Positions 61,719-64,000 of a stretch of DNA of 64,000 nt are shown piece after piece (the first letter of the stretch is position 1; every line of letters begins with the position of its first letter). The translations under genes were made by a program, and so were the position numbers. Source of the stretch: Acetobacterium woodii DSM 1030 (GTDB taxonomy: Bacteria; Bacillota; Clostridia; Eubacteriales; Eubacteriaceae); assembly GCF_000247605.1 (NCBI RefSeq), contig NC_016894.1, positions 1,725,732 through 1,789,731 of the forward strand, given 5' to 3'. The notes under the pieces are model-generated. The model was not told the origin of the DNA, did no database searches, and was given only the letters and a program-made list of their open reading frames with translations.

Positions 61719-62381
61719 ATGCAACTACAATATTATTTTTCTGATGATTTTTCTGCTTTTGAAAATTACTTTTCAGAAATTAAACACAAAAAACGCAGAT
61801 ATAAAAAAAATGAACCGGTAAATGCTTATGGCGAACCAATGGATGAAATGTATTATATAATAAGCGGAATGATGTCAGGATCATTTATCCATGAATCTGG
61901 TAATGTTAAAATCTCTTCATTTTATGGAAAAGGGTATTTGGCGCCTTTGTATTTTCCTGGGGAAATTGAGATGATGCGTTCTTTTGCATTTACGGCAGTA
62001 ACTGATCTTGAGGTCTACGTATTTAAACGGAATACCTTTGACCAATACATTAATGGTAACCCAAACTTGAATATTGCGATGTATAGCGCATATATTAAAC
62101 TTGTTTCATTAAATGGCCAGGAACTGGCTAATCAATTATTTTCAACCGGGATGGAAAAAATTTGCAACTTTTTTTATGTATATTTAACCAATACAAGTGA
62201 TCATGAAAATAAAATCCCTTTTTCACAATATACCATTGGTGAGTTTGTCGGATTAAACAGGGCAAACGTTGCCAAATATCTCAAAGTATTGCGGGATGAA
62301 AAAGTTATTGAAACACATAGAAACCAGATATTTATCTTAAACATGGAAAAAATGCGAACTTATTGTTCAAAAAATATTTAA
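61719..62381 (+). CDS. Crp/Fnr-family transcriptional regulator
   Basis: A 220-residue regulator with an N-terminal cyclic-nucleotide-binding-like beta barrel (EPMDEMYYIISGMMSGSFIH; YGKGYLAPLYFPGEIEMM) and a C-terminal helix-turn-helix (YTIGEFVGLNRANVAKYLKV, about 172-191). No N-terminal Cys cluster of FNR type is present, so it is not an Fe-S oxygen sensor. It lies just upstream of the second URO-D-fold gene, separated by a terminator and a TTGAACGTTCAA palindrome, and probably controls it. Confidence 0.9.
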   Translation: MQLQYYFSDDFSAFENYFSEIKHKKRRYKKNEPVNAYGEPMDEMYYIISGMMSGSFIHESGNVKISSFYGKGYLAPLYFPGEIEMMRSFAFTAVTDLEVYVFKRNTFDQYINGNPNLNIAMYSAYIKLVSLNGQELANQLFSTGMEKICNFFYVYLTNTSDHENKIPFSQYTIGEFVGLNRANVAKYLKVLRDEKVIETHRNQIFILNMEKMRTYCSKNI

Positions 62382-62410
62382 TAATTCTTAAAATGATTAA
62401 CATTTACAAA

Positions 62411-62455
62411 AAAAAGCATCCTTCTGTCTTGTGCGAGACAGAAGGATGCTTTTTT
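62411..62455 (+). terminator. Terminator after the Crp/Fnr-family gene
   Basis: Perfect 19-bp stem AAAAAGCATCCTTCTGTCT with its complement, 6-base loop, then T6. Confidence 0.92.
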
Positions 62456-62486
62456 ATCTGTTATCATGACTTCATCGATGTAAACG

Positions 62487-62498
62487 TTGAACGTTCAA
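62487..62498. promoter_or_regulatory. TTGAACGTTCAA palindrome before URO-D gene 2
   Basis: Perfect 12-bp palindrome 62 bases upstream of ATG 62560. Its TTGA/TCAA ends are Crp/Fnr-like half-sites, but the centre is 4 bases, two shorter than a classical FNR box. A direct AACGTT repeat lies beside it. Confidence 0.45.
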
Positions 62499-62559
62499 TC
62501 TAATCAGTAGATCTAATTAAAAAAATTCTCACCCAGAATAATGATCATGGAGGAAAAAA

Positions 62560-63945
62560 ATGAGTGATATTTTAACTTTGCAGCAGGAACGTGGAAAACT
62601 GTACAGTGATTTTTATGGGAATATAATTCCTGAGAGAATGCCCGTTGGTATTACCATACCGCAGCATTTGCTGGCTGAATATGATGGGCAGAATCTCTTC
62701 GATTTTCAATTTGACTATTCAAAATTGGCAAATCCGACAAAAGCGCTTTGTGCAAAAATCTATTCAGATTCGTGTCCGGTTACGCCAACCAATTTTTTGT
62801 TATCCCGAACGCCATCAATGTATCAATTATACGGGTCACAATCATTTGTAATGGGTAAAGGTGGATTTGTTCAGCATCCCGAAGTTGTCGGAATGAAAGA
62901 GGATGAATATCCGCAATTGATCGAAAAAAAATTCGATTTTCTGGTAGAAACGGTCATTCCCCGACAACATAAAAATCTTGATCCTAAAAATCCCATTAAA
63001 ATGGCAACGGCTATCCAAATGGGAAAGATGGCACTGCAAAATGATGAAATGGCATCTTTACCAATCTTTTTTGAAATGATTCAGACGCATGGTTATTACA
63101 TGGGCAGTCCACTGGGATCATTTAATTTTACCGAAGCACCGATTGACTTTATCGCTGATCAACTGCGAAGTTTTTCCGGTATCAGCATGGATATTCGGCG
63201 TCATAAAACGCAACTAAAAGAAGCGGCGGAGGCAGTAATGCCGTTGTTGTATCATTGGGGATTGCCGGCAAATATTCATCCTGAAGGATCGATATTTATT
63301 CCTTTACATATGCCAACATTTATGCGGGAAAAAGATTTTGTGGATATTTATTTGCCGTCATATAAGACAATGCTTCAGCAATACGCTGCAGTAGGCGCCA
63401 GACCGAGTATGTTTTGTGAAGATGATTGGAGTCGTTACCTGGATATTTTATTGTCAGAAATACCTGCCGGTTGTCAAATGCAATTTGAATATGGCGATCC
63501 TCAAACGATTAAAGACAAGCTGAGTAAAAAATTCTTGATTTCTGGTTTATTTCCTAGTAGTTCGCTTAAAACCGATACGCCGGCAGAAATTAAAGATCGA
63601 GCCAAAAAATTCTTGGATATTATGTTACCGGGTGGCGGTTATATTTTTGGATTTGATAAAAATCCCCTAACATTAAAAGAAGTGAATTTGGAAACATTGG
63701 CGGCATTAACTGAGTTTGTCCGTGATTATGCCAAATACGAAAATCACGGCGAAACCTTTGGGCAGCCGCTTAATAGTGAAGGGTTTGTTTTCGATGAAAA
63801 GATTGTTCCAAAACCACAATCACAATATTTGTTTAATTGGGAAGAATTTAAGTTGAATTACCCACTAACACCAGATTTTGCCAGAGCAAATTTCGAACGA
63901 TTCAGTAAAGAAACATTTGATTTTTATATGAATCTGTTAATTTAA
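62560..63945 (+). CDS. URO-D superfamily protein 2 (paralogue of the one at 16912)
   Basis: A 461-residue protein of the uroporphyrinogen decarboxylase/methyltransferase fold, clearly related to the protein at 16912 (shared VMGxxGFxQHPxVxGM, ETVIPR, LHMPTFM, MFCEDDW with Cys286, QFEYGDP, SGLFP, FGFDKN). It differs by a 65-residue C-terminal extension and has Phe where protein 1 has the candidate metal His. The classical His-x-Cys...Cys zinc set of MtaA is absent. GGAGG precedes ATG 62560. It is downstream of a Crp/Fnr-type regulator, alone in its transcript as far as visible. Confidence 0.85.
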   Translation: MSDILTLQQERGKLYSDFYGNIIPERMPVGITIPQHLLAEYDGQNLFDFQFDYSKLANPTKALCAKIYSDSCPVTPTNFLLSRTPSMYQLYGSQSFVMGKGGFVQHPEVVGMKEDEYPQLIEKKFDFLVETVIPRQHKNLDPKNPIKMATAIQMGKMALQNDEMASLPIFFEMIQTHGYYMGSPLGSFNFTEAPIDFIADQLRSFSGISMDIRRHKTQLKEAAEAVMPLLYHWGLPANIHPEGSIFIPLHMPTFMREKDFVDIYLPSYKTMLQQYAAVGARPSMFCEDDWSRYLDILLSEIPAGCQMQFEYGDPQTIKDKLSKKFLISGLFPSSSLKTDTPAEIKDRAKKFLDIMLPGGGYIFGFDKNPLTLKEVNLETLAALTEFVRDYAKYENHGETFGQPLNSEGFVFDEKIVPKPQSQYLFNWEEFKLNYPLTPDFARANFERFSKETFDFYMNLLI

Positions 63946-63962
63946 GAATAAATAATTAAACT

Positions 63963-64000
63963 ATAATCGCCAGGTTGCCGTCTGCTAACCTGGCGATTAT
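63963..64000. terminator. Terminator of URO-D gene 2
   Basis: Perfect 14-bp stem ATAATCGCCAGGTT/AACCTGGCGATTAT with a 10-base loop, ending at the window edge. Confidence 0.85.

Noticed and set aside
1-64000. CRISPR array, tRNA, rRNA or prophage
   Set aside because: No regularly spaced short repeats, no cloverleaf-like spacer sequence, and no phage structural or integrase genes were seen; the interspersed repeats are dispersed mobile elements and not an array.

Overview
The window looks like the chromosome of a low-G+C, strictly anaerobic Clostridia of the acetogen type; an Acetobacterium/Eubacterium-like member of the Eubacteriales is my best guess. The reasons are strong AGGAGG-type ribosome binding sites, AT-rich spacers, three oxygen-sensitive glycyl radical enzymes (GREs), two URO-D/methyltransferase-fold proteins, a Desulfovibrio-Mop-like molybdenum aldehyde oxidoreductase with its Fe-S partners, and Fe-dependent alcohol dehydrogenase. 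No rRNA, tRNA, CRISPR array or prophage is visible.

Layout. 1-3.6 kb: a truncated YafY-type regulator divergent from a DJ-1/PfpI protein, a band-7 (SPFH) protein, and a LysR regulator. 3.9-8.8 kb: a LysR-divergent catabolic set (DeoC-like aldolase, FGGY sugar kinase, iron alcohol dehydrogenase, HAD phosphatase), consistent with phosphorylating and splitting a sugar-like substrate and reducing an aldehyde product. 8.9-16.2 kb, minus strand: activase 2, GRE2, GRE1, activase 1. 16.6-27.6 kb, plus strand: an SDR gene relic, URO-D-fold protein 1, a 51-residue protein, GRE3, an AraC regulator, a Mop-like aldehyde oxidoreductase, a large flavin/Fe-S oxidoreductase and a small CxxC protein. I infer that a GRE makes an aldehyde or similar product and the Mop complex oxidises it. 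27.9-33.6 kb: DUF2284 protein, TetR regulator plus oleate hydratase, small Cys-rich protein, a tiny hydrophobic-peptide unit, and an EAL c-di-GMP phosphodiesterase.

34-41 kb: a LexA-boxed Y-family DNA polymerase gene split by a 2.2-kb group II intron whose reverse transcriptase carries YADT instead of YADD, then a small partner gene, TfoX-N and YgbA-like proteins, and a DinG/XPD-type helicase with an N-terminal nuclease-like domain. 41.4-47.9 kb: flavin-binding PNPOx-fold protein, acetyltransferase, nucleoside diphosphate kinase, YtcJ-type amidohydrolase and a COG2509 flavoprotein. 48.2-58.7 kb: a TetR-headed chemosensory cluster (CheA, CheW, MCP, CheB, CheD, four-PAS hybrid kinase, single-domain response regulator) without CheR. 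58.9-64 kb: PAS-GGDEF-HD-GYP protein, Crp/Fnr regulator and a second URO-D-fold protein related to the first.

Scattered through the spacers are six copies of a ~165-bp long-palindrome, MITE-like element with ~12-bp target duplications, and a second related ~180-bp element; these are the clearest unlisted structure. The most interesting candidate system is the 16.6-27.6 kb URO-D/51-aa/GRE3/Mop module.
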